Shown one piece after another: positions 48,133-58,666 of a stretch of 64,000 bases of DNA. Numbering within the stretch: the first letter of the stretch is position 1; each line of letters begins with the position of its first letter. Position numbers and translations under genes: made by a program. The stretch is from an uncultured Propionivibrio sp. GTDB taxonomy: Bacteria; Pseudomonadota; Gammaproteobacteria; Burkholderiales; Rhodocyclaceae. Below the pieces are notes generated by a model. It was given only the letters and a program-made list of their open reading frames with translations. It was not told where the DNA came from and did no database searches. Where the stretch lies: NCBI RefSeq assembly GCF_963666255.1, contig NZ_OY762656.1, forward strand, positions 930,001 through 994,000, read 5' to 3'.

Positions 48133-48703
48133 CGCCCTTGTTGTAGCGTTTTGTACGTGGCTGCTCTGCATCGGTGTTGTGCAGGCGGCCGATATCAGCC
48201 TGCGCAACCCGCAATTGGAACTGACCGATGATAGCTATGCTTTGTCGGCTGATTTCAACATCAATTTCAATACGCGCCTTGAAGAGGTCATCAGCAAAGG
48301 CGTCGTGCTCTATTTTGTCATCGATTTCGAACTCACGCGTTCGCGCTGGTATTGGTTCGACGAGGTCGTTCTTCATCGTAACCGCACCATCCAATTGTCC
48401 TATCATGCATTGACCCGTCAGTACCGGCTTTCGACCGGGTCGCTGCATCAAGGTTATGCCACGCTCGACGAGGCGCTCCGCGTCATGGCCCGATTACGTT
48501 ATTGGCTGGTCATCGACAAGGGCGAGATTCGCGGCGACAAGGTGTATCAGGCAGCCGTGCGCATGCGGCTGGATCTTTCGCAAATGCCGAAGACATTTCA
48601 GGTGAGTGCGCTGTCGAGTCGTGACTGGAGCCTGAATTCCGACTGGGTTCGCTGGGTCTTTACGCCGGCTGAACTGGCGTCGCCGGCGGGAGATGCGAAG
48701 TGA
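48107..48703 (+). CDS. DUF4390 domain-containing secreted protein
   Basis: 198 residues starting at ATG 48107, inside the rsmB 3' end. A signal peptide (about 1-27, ending VQA) precedes a mostly beta domain with DFNINFNTRLEEVISKGVVL and a conserved SRWYWFDEVV segment. DUF4390 proteins are found between rsmB and ntrY in many Betaproteobacteria; function unknown. Its stop overlaps ntrY by four bases (GTGA). Confidence 0.88.
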   Translation: MPCWKKSLSALVVAFCTWLLCIGVVQAADISLRNPQLELTDDSYALSADFNINFNTRLEEVISKGVVLYFVIDFELTRSRWYWFDEVVLHRNRTIQLSYHALTRQYRLSTGSLHQGYATLDEALRVMARLRYWLVIDKGEIRGDKVYQAAVRMRLDLSQMPKTFQVSALSSRDWSLNSDWVRWVFTPAELASPAGDAK

Positions 48704-50853
48704 AACTGCTGATTATCATCGCCGCATCGTTCGGCAGCATTCTGCTGTTTCTTCTGGCGTCGGCCAGTGCCAACACGGCCTTGTTCGCCCGCCATTACCC
48801 CTGGCTTCTCGGCCTCAACGCGGTTGTCGCGCTGTCGCTCTTTGTGCTGATCGTCTGGCAGGTTCGCGATCTATGGCAAGAGCATCATGCCCGTGTTTTC
48901 GGATCGAGGCTCAAGCTACGCCTGATGCTCATGTTCGGCATGATGGCCGTTCTGCCCGGTGTGCTGATCTATGGTGTATCCGTTCAGTTCGTCACCAAGA
49001 GTATCGAAACCTGGTTCGACGTGCGTGTTGAAAAAGCGCTCGAATCGGGTCTCAACCTGGGCCGGGAAGCGCTGGATTCCTTGCGCGCCGACCTGACCGA
49101 AAAAGGCAAGAACATGGCGATTGAGCTCGGCGAAGCGACCGATCCTCAACCGCGACTGGTGCTTGGTCGATTGCGCGATCAGGTCGCAGTCCAGTCCGCT
49201 GCGCTTTATGCCTCTAACGGACAACTACTGGCGACGGCGACCAGCGAACTGTCGGCGCCACCGCCCGTTCAGCCGGCAATCGAACTGATCGCCCGCGTTC
49301 GAGCCGGACGCACCTTCAGTGAGATCGATGCATCCAACGGCGATGAGCTGATCTTGCGCGCCTATGTTCCCGTCATGCCGTCGGTGTTTGGTGCCGAGAC
49401 GCGCATTCTGCAACTGACGCAGGCAGTTCCCTCCGGTCTTGCAGCCAATGCCGAACGAGTTCAGGAGGTCTATCGCGACTACCAGGAACTGTCGCTCGGT
49501 CGCGAGGGCTTGACGCGCATTTATGCGATGACACTGACGCTGACGGTGCTGCTCGCGTTGTTTACGGCAATTGCCACTGCATTCTTTCTGGCGCGGAGTC
49601 TTTCGGCGCCGTTGTCGATTCTGGCGGAGGGAACGCAAGCAGTGGCCTCCGGCGACTTCACCCCACGACAGGCGATTTACAGTCGCGATGAACTCGGCGT
49701 GCTCACCCAGTCGTTCAACCAGATGACGCGGCAGTTGAACGAAGCACGACGGGATACCGAGCGCCATCGCATCGAGGTTGAATCGGCGCGTTCCTACCTT
49801 GAGTCGGTGCTTGCCAATCTCTCGGCGGGGGTTCTCGTCTTTGATGCCAATTTCCTGCTGCGCACCGCCAATCAGGGGGCACAGACCATTCTCGACGACA
49901 GTCTCGATGGTTTGTTCGGGGCACCAGTCGATACCTGGGCGCGTCAGCAGGCGATCGGCCAGGCGATTCATGATGCCTTTTCTGCGCATGGTCGCAAAGA
50001 ATGGCAGATGCAGATCGAACTCGATCGTCCGGGCGGCATGCCGCAGATTCTGCACTTGCGTGGCACCCAGTTGCCGGAGGATAGCTACGGCGGCTTCGTC
50101 GTGGTATTCGACGATGTGACGCGTCTGGTGGCAGCTCAGCGAAGCGCTGCCTGGGGCGAAGTGGCGCGGCGACTGGCTCATGAAATCAAGAATCCGCTGA
50201 CGCCGATCCAGCTGTCGGCGGAACGTCTGCAGCTCAAGCTCGCGGGCAAACTGCAGAACGGCGATGCCGACATGTTCAACCGCTCGACGCAGACCATCAT
50301 CAATCAGGTTCAGGCGATGAAGCGCATGGTCAACGAGTTTTCCGATTATGCCCGTCTGCCGGCGCCGGAGCGCAAGGCGCTCGATCTCAACGCGCTGATT
50401 CGCGAAGTCCTCGGTCTGTACGAAACGTCGTCGGCGCGTATCAGCCTGTCGCTGGACAGCGACTTGCCGGCGGTGTTTGGCGATGCGTCGCAACTCCGGC
50501 AGATTATCCACAACCTGTTGAGAAACGCCGAAGATGCGCAGGAAAACCTGCCGCATCAGGAAATCGGTGTACTCACTCGCAAGAACGACGGCATGGTCGA
50601 AATGACAGTAAATGATTGCGGAACGGGCTTCCCCCCGGAGATAATGGCGCGCGTTTTCGAACCGTATGTCACGACGAAGGCTAGGGGGACCGGTTTGGGG
50701 TTGGCAATCGTCAAGAAGATTGTCGATGAACATGACGGCCAGATCAGGATAAGTAATCGTCAACCGACAGGTGCGGAAGTGTCGATCCGGCTGCCGCAGG
50801 CGCCGTCGCCGGAGACGTCCGAAGAAAACATGATGCAAATTGCAGAGAATTGA
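48700..50853 (+). CDS. ntrY: Sensor histidine kinase NtrY
   Basis: 717 residues from GTG 48700. N-terminal helices (about 1-110), a periplasmic/extracytoplasmic sensor region, another helix near 270-300, a HAMP segment, a PAS-like region, then the HisKA H-box AHEIKNPLTPIQLSAERL (near 490) and HATPase boxes with HNLLRNAEDAQE and GTGLGLAIVKKIV. NtrYX systems respond to nitrogen and, in several species, redox or respiratory signals. Directly followed by the partner response regulator, three bases later. Confidence 0.92.
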   Translation: MKLLIIIAASFGSILLFLLASASANTALFARHYPWLLGLNAVVALSLFVLIVWQVRDLWQEHHARVFGSRLKLRLMLMFGMMAVLPGVLIYGVSVQFVTKSIETWFDVRVEKALESGLNLGREALDSLRADLTEKGKNMAIELGEATDPQPRLVLGRLRDQVAVQSAALYASNGQLLATATSELSAPPPVQPAIELIARVRAGRTFSEIDASNGDELILRAYVPVMPSVFGAETRILQLTQAVPSGLAANAERVQEVYRDYQELSLGREGLTRIYAMTLTLTVLLALFTAIATAFFLARSLSAPLSILAEGTQAVASGDFTPRQAIYSRDELGVLTQSFNQMTRQLNEARRDTERHRIEVESARSYLESVLANLSAGVLVFDANFLLRTANQGAQTILDDSLDGLFGAPVDTWARQQAIGQAIHDAFSAHGRKEWQMQIELDRPGGMPQILHLRGTQLPEDSYGGFVVVFDDVTRLVAAQRSAAWGEVARRLAHEIKNPLTPIQLSAERLQLKLAGKLQNGDADMFNRSTQTIINQVQAMKRMVNEFSDYARLPAPERKALDLNALIREVLGLYETSSARISLSLDSDLPAVFGDASQLRQIIHNLLRNAEDAQENLPHQEIGVLTRKNDGMVEMTVNDCGTGFPPEIMARVFEPYVTTKARGTGLGLAIVKKIVDEHDGQIRISNRQPTGAEVSIRLPQAPSPETSEENMMQIAEN

Positions 50854-50856
50854 ACT

Positions 50857-52119
50857 ATGGCGCAAATATTGGTCGTCGATGATGAAATGGGCATACGCGA
50901 GCTGCTCTCGGAGATTCTTGCCGATGAGGGGCACAGCGTCATGCTGGCCGAGAACGCCGCAGCGGCACGTCGGTCGCGGGCGGAAAAGCGGCCGGATCTC
51001 GTGCTGCTCGACATCTGGATGCCTGATACCGACGGCATTTCCCTGCTGAAGGAGTGGTCGGCGGCCGGTCTGCTGACGATGCCGGTGGTGATGATGTCCG
51101 GTCACGGCACAATCGATTCTGCCGTCGAAGCGACGCGCGTCGGCGCCGTCGATTTTCTCGAAAAGCCGATTGCGTTGCAAAAGCTGCTCGCAACCGTCAA
51201 GAAGGCGCTCAAGCACGACGTTTCTCCACTCAAGCCGCCCCTGACGCTCGATGCGTTCTCGCGTTCGCCACTGCTCAAGGATCTCAAGAAGCGGCTTGAG
51301 CAGGCTGCCGCCAAAACCTCGGTGCTGCTGTTGAAAAGCGCGTCGGGCAATATTGCCGAGATTTGTGCCCGGACATTGCACACGCCGAAAACGCCGTGGC
51401 TCGATCTTTCCGCGTCGAGCGCGCCGTTGACCCAGGAGATGCTGGAAAACTCGGCGGGCGGCATTCTGTTCGTGTCGGATCTCGCCTTGCTCGGCAAGCT
51501 GCAACAGAAGAACCTGAGCTTTGCGCTCGAGCGGCTGGAAAAATACCATGTGCAACTGATCGCGGCGACCTCGCGCCCGCTTTCGACGCTGGTCGAAGCC
51601 GGTTGGGATCCCGCGTTGGTCGCTCGCCTCGGGGAAGTGTGGGTGGCTCTCCCGCTTATTTCAGGACATGCCGACGACGTTCCCGAAATCGCGACGCTGG
51701 TGCTTGCGCATCTGGTTGAGCGAAACGAAGTGCCGGCGCGCACGTTTTCCAGCGGCGCCCTCAATGCCTTGCGCTTGCATCGCTGGCAAGGTGAATGGGT
51801 CGAACTGCTTGCAGCGGTGAAAAATCTGGCGCTGGCGGCACTCGATGAGGCAATCGGACTCGAAGACGTTGAAAATCTGCTGCGTCGTGACCAGCCCGAC
51901 GTGGCCTCGCCTCCCCCTGCCCTGCCAATGTTCGAGCAGCCTTTGCGGGAAGCGCGTGAAGCGTTCGAGCGCCTTTACTTCGAGCATCATCTCAAGCTCG
52001 AACGCGGCAACATGACGCGAGTGGCCGAGCGCACCGGACTCGAACGCACGCATCTCTACCGCAAGCTTAAGCAACTCGGGCTGACGTTGGGGCGACGGGG
52101 CGAAGACGCCGAACAATGA
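50857..52119 (+). CDS. ntrX: NtrX-like response regulator with a degenerate sigma-54 AAA+ domain
   Basis: 420 residues, about 30-40 shorter than usual NtrX. The receiver domain is intact (Asp8, Asp9, Asp52 phosphorylation site, Ser81, Lys103). The central AAA+ region is eroded: the Walker A place reads SASGNIA at 161-167, with Ala167 where the lysine should be; Walker B reads GGILFVSDL without the DE pair; and GAFTGA is absent. The C-terminal Fis-type helix-turn-helix (LERGNMTRVAERTGLERTHL then YRKLKQLGL) is well kept. So it probably binds DNA and is phosphorylated by NtrY but does not hydrolyse ATP or activate sigma-54. Confidence 0.9.
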   Translation: MAQILVVDDEMGIRELLSEILADEGHSVMLAENAAAARRSRAEKRPDLVLLDIWMPDTDGISLLKEWSAAGLLTMPVVMMSGHGTIDSAVEATRVGAVDFLEKPIALQKLLATVKKALKHDVSPLKPPLTLDAFSRSPLLKDLKKRLEQAAAKTSVLLLKSASGNIAEICARTLHTPKTPWLDLSASSAPLTQEMLENSAGGILFVSDLALLGKLQQKNLSFALERLEKYHVQLIAATSRPLSTLVEAGWDPALVARLGEVWVALPLISGHADDVPEIATLVLAHLVERNEVPARTFSSGALNALRLHRWQGEWVELLAAVKNLALAALDEAIGLEDVENLLRRDQPDVASPPPALPMFEQPLREAREAFERLYFEHHLKLERGNMTRVAERTGLERTHLYRKLKQLGLTLGRRGEDAEQ

Positions 52120-52179
52120 GGCGCAAACCTCCTCAAGTTTTCTGACGTTAGCCATTTTTCGCGATTGGGCCGACCTGCA

Positions 52180-53244
52180 ATGACGCGACCACGTAACGAC
52201 AATTTCCTGCGCGCCCTGCTGCGCGAGCCGACCGATTACACGCCGCTGTGGCTGATGCGCCAGGCCGGTCGTTATTTGCCGGAGTACTGCCAGACGCGCA
52301 AACGTGCCGGCAGTTTCCTGTCCCTGTGCAAGAGTCCGGCGCTGGCCTGTGAGGTGACGCTGCAACCGCTTGCGCGGTATGAACTCGATGCGGCGATCCT
52401 GTTCTCCGACATTCTTACCATTCCCGACGCGATGGGGTTGGGCCTTGCGTTCACTGAGGGTGAGGGACCCAAGTTTGAGCGGCCGCTGCGCGAAGAGTGG
52501 GCAATCCGCGATCTTGCCGTTCCGGATCCTTACGACCATCTGCGCTATGTTATCGATGCGGTATCGGAAATTCGCCGTGCGCTCGATAACAGCGTGCCCT
52601 TGATCGGTTTTTCCGGCAGTCCTTATACCCTCGCCTGCTACATGATCGAAGGCGGCTCGAGCACCGAGTTCCGCCATCTCAAGAGCATGCTCTACGCGCG
52701 TCCGGATCTTCTGCACCACATTCTCGGCGTTACAGCGAAATCGGTGACGGCCTATCTGAACGCTCAGGTCGAAGCCGGGGCACAAGCCTTGATGATTTTC
52801 GACTCGTGGGGCGGTAGCCTGTCCCACGCCGCCTATCGTGAGTTCTCGCTCGCCTATCTCCGGCAGATCGTCGAGGGGCTGGTGCGGGAAAAGGATGGCG
52901 AGCGCATTCCGGTGATCGTCTTCACCAAGGGCGGCGGTCTTTGGCTGGAAGATATCGCGGCGTCCGGCTGTGATGCCGTCGGACTCGACTGGACCATCGA
53001 TATCGGCGACGCCCGTCGTCGTGTCGGCGACCGCGTGGCCTTGCAGGGCAATCTCGATCCCGCTGTGCTGTTCGCTTCGCCGGAGGTTGTGGCAAACGAA
53101 GCGTGCAAGGTGCTCGACAGCTTCGGCGTGGGCGACACCGGGCACGTGTTCAATCTCGGCCATGGAATTTCCCAATATACGCCGCCGGAAAGCGTCACGG
53201 CGCTCGTCGAGGCTGTGCACGGTTATCGGCGCAGAATGCGCTGA
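52180..53244 (+). CDS. hemE: Uroporphyrinogen decarboxylase
   Basis: 354 residues from ATG 52180; ATG 52165 is in frame but unsupported. It has the family signatures [15 protein letters not shown] (N-terminus), [13 protein letters not shown] and an Asp in the [15 protein letters not shown] segment. It decarboxylates uroporphyrinogen III to coproporphyrinogen III in haem synthesis. It follows ntrX by 60 bases and precedes a 302-bp non-coding region. Confidence 0.96.
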   Translation: MTRPRNDNFLRALLREPTDYTPLWLMRQAGRYLPEYCQTRKRAGSFLSLCKSPALACEVTLQPLARYELDAAILFSDILTIPDAMGLGLAFTEGEGPKFERPLREEWAIRDLAVPDPYDHLRYVIDAVSEIRRALDNSVPLIGFSGSPYTLACYMIEGGSSTEFRHLKSMLYARPDLLHHILGVTAKSVTAYLNAQVEAGAQALMIFDSWGGSLSHAAYREFSLAYLRQIVEGLVREKDGERIPVIVFTKGGGLWLEDIAASGCDAVGLDWTIDIGDARRRVGDRVALQGNLDPAVLFASPEVVANEACKVLDSFGVGDTGHVFNLGHGISQYTPPESVTALVEAVHGYRRRMR

Positions 53245-53546
53245 GTATGTCGGGAGTTATGCACAGAAATAGGGCACAAGCAAACGTTTTGGAGAAAGTC
53301 CTTTCAATATCATGGGTTTGTTTGTAATTGCCTGATTATTCGTGGCTTTTGTTTTTTGTCCGCAGGATGTCGCAGCAACGAAACCCTTGTGGGATAAGGA
53401 TTTCAGGTAGTTTTACTGAAACAACCCACAGAGTTTTCCACAGATGTTGTGCACAACCAGAAATGCCAATCCGGTGAGTGGTTTACGCCGGTTTTGAAGA
53501 TTTTGTACGAGGAAAGCGCGGCAAGTGGCCGCTCCCGAGAAAACGC
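53245..53546. other. 302-bp non-coding hemE-priA spacer with DnaA-box-like sites and inverted repeats
   Basis: No convincing gene on either strand. It holds TTATGCACA (53257-53265) and TTTTCCACA (53434-53442), each one mismatch from the DnaA box. A nested inverted repeat pairs TGTGGG (53388-53393) with CCCACA (53425-53430) and TTTCAG (53401-53406) with CTGAAA (53416-53421). A perfect 12-bp palindrome GTTGTGCACAAC lies at 53446-53457. The stretch is AT-richer than the neighbouring genes. An RNA leader, a small RNA or a DnaA-responsive site for priA are all possible. Confidence 0.5.
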
Positions 53547-55540
<1,994 letters not shown>

Positions 55541-55553
<13 letters not shown>

Positions 55554-55795
55554 GCGACCGCCGTCGGGTGGTCGACTGCGTCCGGCCGGTGGCCATCCGG
55601 ATTCGCGCGCCTGCGGTCGGACATCGCCGGTGCGGTGCTGACGACAATGTCGCGCAACGCCCGCGAGAAATCGCGGTGATGGGCGATCAGGCGGGCAAGC
55701 GACGCGTTCATCTGGCCAGTAGCGGAATGATAGGCGAGCAGCGCCTGCGTGAACTTTTCGACCGAGGCATTGAGGTTGGGACGGTGTTGGCGCAT
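55541..55795 (-). CDS. Small hypothetical protein
   Basis: 84 residues with AGGAG six bases before the ATG. The first about 55 residues look helical (VEKFTQALLAYHSATGQMNA and on), the rest is Arg/Asp-rich and low-complexity. No family recognised. The last codons overlap the convergent priA end by 13 bases. The good ribosome site is the main support; it could be a chance reading frame. Confidence 0.45.
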
Positions 55796-55913
55796 GACAT
55801 GCTCCTGAGTGATAACGGCCTCAGGTTAGCGACTGCCGATGACGGAATTATTGAAGCAGCATGACAAGCATGCATGGGATGCATGACAACGAAGTGGTGG
55901 TCGCTGCGATCGT

Positions 55914-56495
55914 TCAGGAATTGCGGCGCGTTGCCAGGGTATCGATGCGCCGACCCAGACGCTCGGCGGCGTCAGTAATCTGGGCCACATCGCGCGCGAA
56001 CGCGCCGAACTCTGCACGCGGCACGATCAGCGGCTTTTCGAGCGAAAAATACTCGATCACGTTTTGCGAAAACGCCAGCGTCTGTCGCCGATGCCAGGCA
56101 AGGAAGCGGCTCGCGCCCTTAGCCAGCCGACGGGCTGCGACATCGCCAAAAATCGGTGCGAGGTCGTCTTCGATATCCCAACGCAAATGGCGCAGGACAA
56201 AACCAATCGTTTCAGCCAGATCGGCGGCTCCGTTGAGGCGGGCTGCACTGATCAGCGCTTCGCGGTTTCCGCCGGACTGCCAGAGTGCTTCCGGCGGCAG
56301 GATAAGTTCGACTGCAGGGGCGCTACTGGCATCGGCCACGGCCAGGGCGCCGTCGGGACGTATCGACAGATCTGCGATGATCGGGCCGCAGACGAGGCGT
56401 ACCCCTTGTCCGGCGAATGGTTGCAGCCGGGCGCGCGCCCACGCTTCGCCGGCGAGCAGGTGGTTGGCGAAGCCGAGGGCGGTGCGGATCAACAT
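55914..56495 (-). CDS. ubiJ: Ubiquinone biosynthesis accessory factor UbiJ (SCP2 domain)
   Basis: 193 residues. An SCP2 lipid-binding domain (about 10-120), with PIIADLSIRPDGALAVADAS, then a long helical tail with an amphipathic C-terminus (RLGRRIDTLATRRN). UbiJ holds hydrophobic ubiquinone intermediates for the Ubi enzymes in the aerobic complex. It is the last gene of the DUF971-ubiE-Tim44-ubiJ run, three bases after the Tim44-like gene. The anaerobic counterpart UbiT is at 18604. Confidence 0.9.
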   Translation of the reverse strand: MLIRTALGFANHLLAGEAWARARLQPFAGQGVRLVCGPIIADLSIRPDGALAVADASSAPAVELILPPEALWQSGGNREALISAARLNGAADLAETIGFVLRHLRWDIEDDLAPIFGDVAARRLAKGASRFLAWHRRQTLAFSQNVIEYFSLEKPLIVPRAEFGAFARDVAQITDAAERLGRRIDTLATRRNS

Positions 56496-56498
56496 CGT

Positions 56499-57359
56499 TC
56501 AGGCGAGTTGCTGGATTCCGGCAACGACCCAGCCACGGCTGCCGTCGACCGCTTTGCTGAGGTTCCAGATTTCGTCGAAGGGTGCGGCGGCCGCGTTCGC
56601 CGATTCGCGGATCATGCCGTTGAAGCGGACGCTGGCGACATGCTGGTGGCCTTCGGTGACGACCTCGAGCAATTCGGCGTTGAGCGTGACGACGTCGGTC
56701 TGCTGCGGTGCGTTGCCGCGCTCGTCCATCTCGAGCTTGATTTCGGCATAGATCTCCGGCGCGACGAATTCGCGGATGTCGTCGATGTTCTTGGTGTCAT
56801 TGGCGGCCTGCAGACGGACAAAATTGAGCTTGGCGACGCGCAGGAAACCTTCGACGTCAAAGCCCTCGGGAATGCGGGCGGCCGGTGCCGCGCTGCCGGA
56901 TGAGGCAGCGACCGGCGCTTCTTCGGCCGGTGCCGGCCCCCCATTGCCGACCCCTGCGTATTGCAGAGGTTGCGAGGCCGGTTGCTCATTGCGACGGAAC
57001 AGCAGTTTGAAGACGAAGACGGCCGCCATGGCGAGCAAGGCCATCATCAGGACATTGGCGAAACCGGCGCCGAGGCCAAAATGCGACAGCAGTGCGCCGA
57101 GACCAAGACCGGCAGCGAGACCGGCGATCGGGCCCAGCCAGCTGCGCTTCGGTTGCGCGGCGGGTGCCGGGGCGGCCGTCGGTGCCGGCGATGCCGGTGC
57201 CGGCGCGACTTGTTGCGTCGGGGCGACGGGACGTGGCGTGACCGCCTGGCGTTGCATGCCGATCGAACGGCCGCCGCCGAGACGGGCGGCTTCTGCGTCA
57301 CCGATACTTATACTGAGGGCGGCAACCGCGACGAACAGGATTGCGAAAAGCTTCTTCAT
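56499..57359 (-). CDS. Tim44-like domain-containing exported/membrane protein
   Basis: 286 residues. A signal peptide (about 1-24, ending AEA), a Pro/Ala-rich linker, a glycine-rich hydrophobic pair of segments (about 75-115, GPIAGLAAGLGLGALLSHFG onward), and a C-terminal Tim44/TIM44-like domain (about 165-286; EGFLRVAKLNFVRLQAANDT). Similar proteins are common next to ubiquinone genes in Betaproteobacteria; function unknown. It is 12 bases after ubiE and three before ubiJ. Confidence 0.88.
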   Translation of the reverse strand: MKKLFAILFVAVAALSISIGDAEAARLGGGRSIGMQRQAVTPRPVAPTQQVAPAPASPAPTAAPAPAAQPKRSWLGPIAGLAAGLGLGALLSHFGLGAGFANVLMMALLAMAAVFVFKLLFRRNEQPASQPLQYAGVGNGGPAPAEEAPVAASSGSAAPAARIPEGFDVEGFLRVAKLNFVRLQAANDTKNIDDIREFVAPEIYAEIKLEMDERGNAPQQTDVVTLNAELLEVVTEGHQHVASVRFNGMIRESANAAAAPFDEIWNLSKAVDGSRGWVVAGIQQLA

Positions 57360-57371
57360 AGGCTTCTCCTT

Positions 57372-58106
57372 CTAGAATTTGAAACCACGGTGGAGGGCGA
57401 CGACGCCCAGGGTCAGGTTGAAATAGTCGACTTTTTCGAGACCGGCCGCTTCCATCATCGATTTCAGCGTGTCCTGGTCGGGGTGCATGCGGATCGATTC
57501 GGCAAGATAGCGGTAGCTGTCCTCGTCCTCCGTGACCCATTTGCCGATGCGCGGGATGACCTTGAACGAATAGAAATCGTAGGCCGGCGCCAGCGGCTTC
57601 CAGACGCGCGAGAATTCGAGCACCAGCAGGCGGCCGCCCGGACGCAGCACGCGATACATCTCGGCGAGGGCGCGGTCCTTGTGCGTCATGTTGCGCAGCC
57701 CGAAGGCGACGGTGACGCAATCGAAGTAATTGCTCGGGAACGGCAGTCTTTCGGCGTCGCATTGCGCCACCGGCAGCATGACGCCCTTGTCGCAGAGGCG
57801 GTCGCGGCCGTGGGTAAGCATCGCGTTGTTGATGTCGGTGAGCCAGACCTGGCCGGTCTTGCCGACCTTGCGTGCGAACGCCAGCGAGAGGTCGCCGGTA
57901 CCACCGGCCACGTCGAGCACGCGCGAGCCTTCGCGCACGCCGCTACGGTCGATCGTGAACGTCTTCCAGAGGCGGTGCAGGCCGCCTGACATCAGGTCGT
58001 TCATGATGTCGTAGCGTTGGGCGACCGAGTCAAAAACCTGGGCGACGCGCCCGGCTTTCTCGGCTTCAGCGACTTGTTCGTAGCCGAAATGGGTGTGTTG
58101 GGTCAT
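57372..58106 (-). CDS. ubiE: Bifunctional demethylmenaquinone/ubiquinone C-methyltransferase UbiE
   Basis: 244 residues. The SAM-binding motif is [16 protein letters not shown] near residue 64, preceded by [18 protein letters not shown] and followed by the [15 protein letters not shown] segment, and the C-terminus [16 protein letters not shown] is typical of UbiE. It methylates the C2 position of the benzoquinone ring in ubiquinone synthesis (and menaquinone if made). It follows DUF971 by 30 bases. Confidence 0.95.
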   Translation of the reverse strand: MTQHTHFGYEQVAEAEKAGRVAQVFDSVAQRYDIMNDLMSGGLHRLWKTFTIDRSGVREGSRVLDVAGGTGDLSLAFARKVGKTGQVWLTDINNAMLTHGRDRLCDKGVMLPVAQCDAERLPFPSNYFDCVTVAFGLRNMTHKDRALAEMYRVLRPGGRLLVLEFSRVWKPLAPAYDFYSFKVIPRIGKWVTEDEDSYRYLAESIRMHPDQDTLKSMMEAAGLEKVDYFNLTLGVVALHRGFKF

Positions 58107-58136
58107 AGCGCGTAAATGAGGGCCGAGTGGCGGAAA

Positions 58137-58562
58137 TCAAGCCTTGCCGCCGCATTTGGCGACGGGCTTGGCAGCAGGCGGAGGACACAGTGCCGGGTCG
58201 CGGCTGGCGCCGGCGACGGCGAGCCGGTCGAGGTATTCCTGCCAGAGCGTGTCACGGCGCAGGCAGAAGTCGTGGAGGATATCCCAGGAATAGAGGCCGC
58301 TGTCGTGGCCGTCGGAGAAGGTCGGGCGAATCGCGTAATTGCCGACAGGATCGAGCGCGACGATGTCGACGTCCTGCTTGCCGACCTGCAGCACTTCCTG
58401 GCCGGGCCCGTGGCCGCGAACTTCCGCCGATGGCGAGAGCACGCGCAGGAACTCGTAGCTCAGTTCGTAGCGGACGTCGTCGAAGACGATGTCCATGCGG
58501 CGGGATTTCTGGTTCAGCGTGATTTCGCTCGGGATCGGGGTATCGGGACGCAGGCCGGCCAT
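58137..58562 (-). CDS. DUF971 domain-containing protein
   Basis: 141 residues. DUF971 (gamma-butyrobetaine hydroxylase N-terminal-like) is visible from PSEITLNQKSRRMDIVFDD through to YAIRPTFSDGHDSGLYSWDI. The family is widespread beside ubiE in Betaproteobacteria, and may be an Fe-S- or iron-related accessory protein, but its role is not established. A Cys/Pro-rich tail ends it. It opens the DUF971-ubiE-Tim44-ubiJ run. Confidence 0.87.
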   Translation of the reverse strand: MAGLRPDTPIPSEITLNQKSRRMDIVFDDVRYELSYEFLRVLSPSAEVRGHGPGQEVLQVGKQDVDIVALDPVGNYAIRPTFSDGHDSGLYSWDILHDFCLRRDTLWQEYLDRLAVAGASRDPALCPPPAAKPVAKCGGKA

Positions 58563-58666
58563 GACGATTCTTCAGAAAAATGACGCGCTATCATAGCGCA
58601 AGAAGCGTCGCGCCCCGTTGCCGGATTGCGACGCCATGGTGCGTGGATCGCCAGGCGTCGTCGCGC

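Noticed and set aside
49225-51555. Long antisense open frame (about 776 codons) opposite ntrY-ntrX
   Set aside because: Arg/His/Gln-rich composition typical of antisense frames in high-GC genes; no family features, no ribosome site, and the plus-strand genes are clear.
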